DNA of 8,486 nucleotides, from the NCBI GenBank assembly GCA_020724325.1, contig DYHC01000070.1:1-8486 (forward strand). The letters run 5' to 3'. The notes under the pieces are model-generated. The model ran no database searches, was not told the DNA's origin, and was given only the letters and a program-made list of their open reading frames with translations. Origin of the DNA: Melioribacter roseus (GTDB lineage Bacteria; Bacteroidota; Ignavibacteria; Ignavibacteriales; Melioribacteraceae). Positions 8,301 through 8,486 of the stretch are shown piece after piece. A program made the translations under genes and the position numbers. The first letter of the stretch is position 1. Each line of letters starts with the position of its first letter.

Positions 8301-8383
8301 ATCTCTTCAACAATAGGCCATAGATCCTTTGTTACACGTACATTTTTATCGCCAAAGATTTTCTTCAGAAGTGAATTAAACAT
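5321..8383 (-). CDS. secA: Preprotein translocase ATPase SecA
   Basis: The cytoplasmic/membrane-associated motor that drives unfolded preproteins through SecYEG by ATP hydrolysis. It is complete at 1020 residues, longer than the E. coli protein (901). Walker A is G161-E-G-K-T165 and the DEAD-type Walker B is D265-E-V-D268. The second motor domain shows T-N-M-A-G-R-G-T-D-I near 655-664 and R-G-R-A-G-R-Q-G-D-P-G near 690-705. The C terminus carries the zinc/SecB-binding motif C1004-P-C1006 ... C1015-H1016. Compared with E. coli it has a Glu/Gln/Lys-rich, probably coiled-coil insertion at about 55-105. It also has an extra segment before 'DVQLIGG' (about 123-139) and an insertion of about 70 residues in the preprotein cross-linking domain (about 305-375). 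These features recall the Bacteroidota-type SecA. The gene leads the minus-strand cluster, with the PII gene 13 bases downstream. Confidence 0.98.
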   Translation of the reverse strand: MFNSLLKKIFGDKNVRVTKDLWPIVEEINDHFEKLKELSDDQLRAKTTEFRNKISTETEDLKNQLNEIKIQLQQVQSSEEKHTLYDEIEQINNELDEKYEQILNDLLPEAFAVVKETCRRLVGKSWDVAGTKITWDMIPYDVQLIGGIVLHQGKIAEMATGEGKTLVATLPIYLNALTGRGVHIVTVNDYLAKRDSEWMGEIFKYHGMTLGCILNTMDSQQRKVIYGYDITYGTNNEFGFDYLRDNMAVEKENCVQRGHNYAIVDEVDSVLIDEARTPLIISGPVEKTEHKYDDMKPRIERLFRKQSNFVASIVKEAEELLKTDDSKNREKAGVLLLRAHRGFPKNKALLKLFAEPEYKKLMHQTELEFLKENAKRMPEIDEELYFAIEERNNQIDLTEKGREELASGSREGKEFFVLPDLGTEISKIENDNTLTVEEKLRKKDELYHIYTERSDVIHTLNQLLKAYSLFEKDVEYVITEDGKIAIVDEFTGRILPGRRYSDGLHQAIEAKENVKVERDTQTLASITLQNYFRMYKKLAGMTGTAETEESEFYQIYKLEVIVIPTNKPVIRIDEDDAIFRTKREKYNAIIDQIKNLKEERRPVLVGTTSVEVSETISRMLKRQGVSHNVLNAKQHQREAEIVAFAGQPGAVTIATNMAGRGTDIKLGAGVIGSGGLYILGTERHEARRIDRQLRGRAGRQGDPGSSKFFISLEDDLMRLFSGDRITNVMGRLGMEEGEAIQHPLISKSVERAQKKVEENNFAIRKRLLEFDNVMNQQREVIYLRRRQALEGERLKGEILEFLEEFIDTVLDKYFEDANIEKIHDEILQYLLVDFRIEPEAFEKLGKDGLKETIFEAAKDFYNKKEEMIGNEIMSRLERFAVLSVIDEKWKEHLREMDDLKEGIGLRAYGQKDPLLEYKGEAYNLFVQLLEHIRNEVVSFCFKFWPQAPAEVQGRKLAPAQRMRTIKDTTDNLGLKAQPLEGERAHRGKQQPVKVEQKVGRNDPCPCGSGKKYKNCHGNLS

Positions 8384-8389
8384 TAATTA

Positions 8390-8395
8390 CTCCAC
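8390..8395 (-). promoter_or_regulatory. Ribosome binding site of secA
   Basis: GTGGAG on the minus strand lies 6 bases before the ATG at 8383. It fits the SecA N terminus MFNSLLKKIFG, which aligns with the usual start of the family. The rest of the upstream region up to the window edge (8396-8486) holds no gene that I can support, and its promoter could not be placed with confidence. Confidence 0.6.
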
Positions 8396-8486
8396 ATTTT
8401 CGGGTTATCAAGTTAAATAAAGAGGTTCTGAAATGCAATGAAACGCCATTCCAGTATTCAATCAATTATTTAGATTGTTATAAACT

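Noticed and set aside
8403..8445. Sigma-70-like promoter for secA on the minus strand (TTGCAT, 17 bases, TAACTT)
   Set aside because: The -10 element is a poor match to TATAAT, and no Bacteroidota-type TAnnTTTG box is clear. Chance matches are likely in such AT-rich DNA.
8459..8477. Short inverted repeat CAATC...GATTG upstream of secA
   Set aside because: Arms of five bases around a 9-base AT-rich loop are expected by chance.

Overview
The window is AT-rich bacterial chromosome with no rRNA, tRNA, phage or transposase genes. It most likely comes from the Bacteroidota/Chlorobiota/Ignavibacteriota (FCB) group, and an Ignavibacteria-like organism is my best guess. The main evidence is the 1020-residue SecA, which has a coiled-coil insertion near the N terminus, an 'ITWDMIPYDVQLIGG'-type segment before Walker A and an enlarged cross-linking domain, as I recall for Bacteroidota-type SecA. 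Supporting evidence is a large TPR lipoprotein resembling gliding/type IX secretion lipoproteins, and A-rich start regions that often lack a Shine-Dalgarno sequence. The assignment rests on recalled family features, not on a search.

Left part (1-1517, plus strand): the 3' end of an unidentified gene, then a GerMN-domain lipoprotein, a Gdx/SugE-type small multidrug resistance protein (guanidinium exporter) and a SpoU-family RNA 2'-O-methyltransferase. The last three are separated by 21 and 8 bases and look co-transcribed, although no shared function is apparent.

Middle (1518-1756): a convergent intergenic region carrying a palindromic repeat cluster. It holds one perfect 28-bp palindrome, one degenerate full copy and two half copies built on TAGAGACGTTC. 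It looks like a REP/MITE-type element and may also terminate transcription from both sides.

Right part (8383 down to 1757, minus strand): secA, a PII nitrogen-signalling protein, an 822-residue TPR lipoprotein and an AlbA_2/winged-helix DNA-binding protein, with gaps of 13, 64 and 22 bases. This looks like one operon that starts with the export motor. The lipoprotein is itself a predicted export substrate. The PII gene has no ammonium transporter or glutamine synthetase beside it, which is the oddest part of the layout.

I found no clear evidence of a new defence or mobile system. The points most worth following are the palindrome cluster, the PII gene tied to secA, and the two kinds of internal repeat in the lipoprotein: an in-frame 15-bp DNA repeat, and a C-terminal Asp-Ser/Thr-Leu/Ile motif spaced 13-7-13-7 residues.
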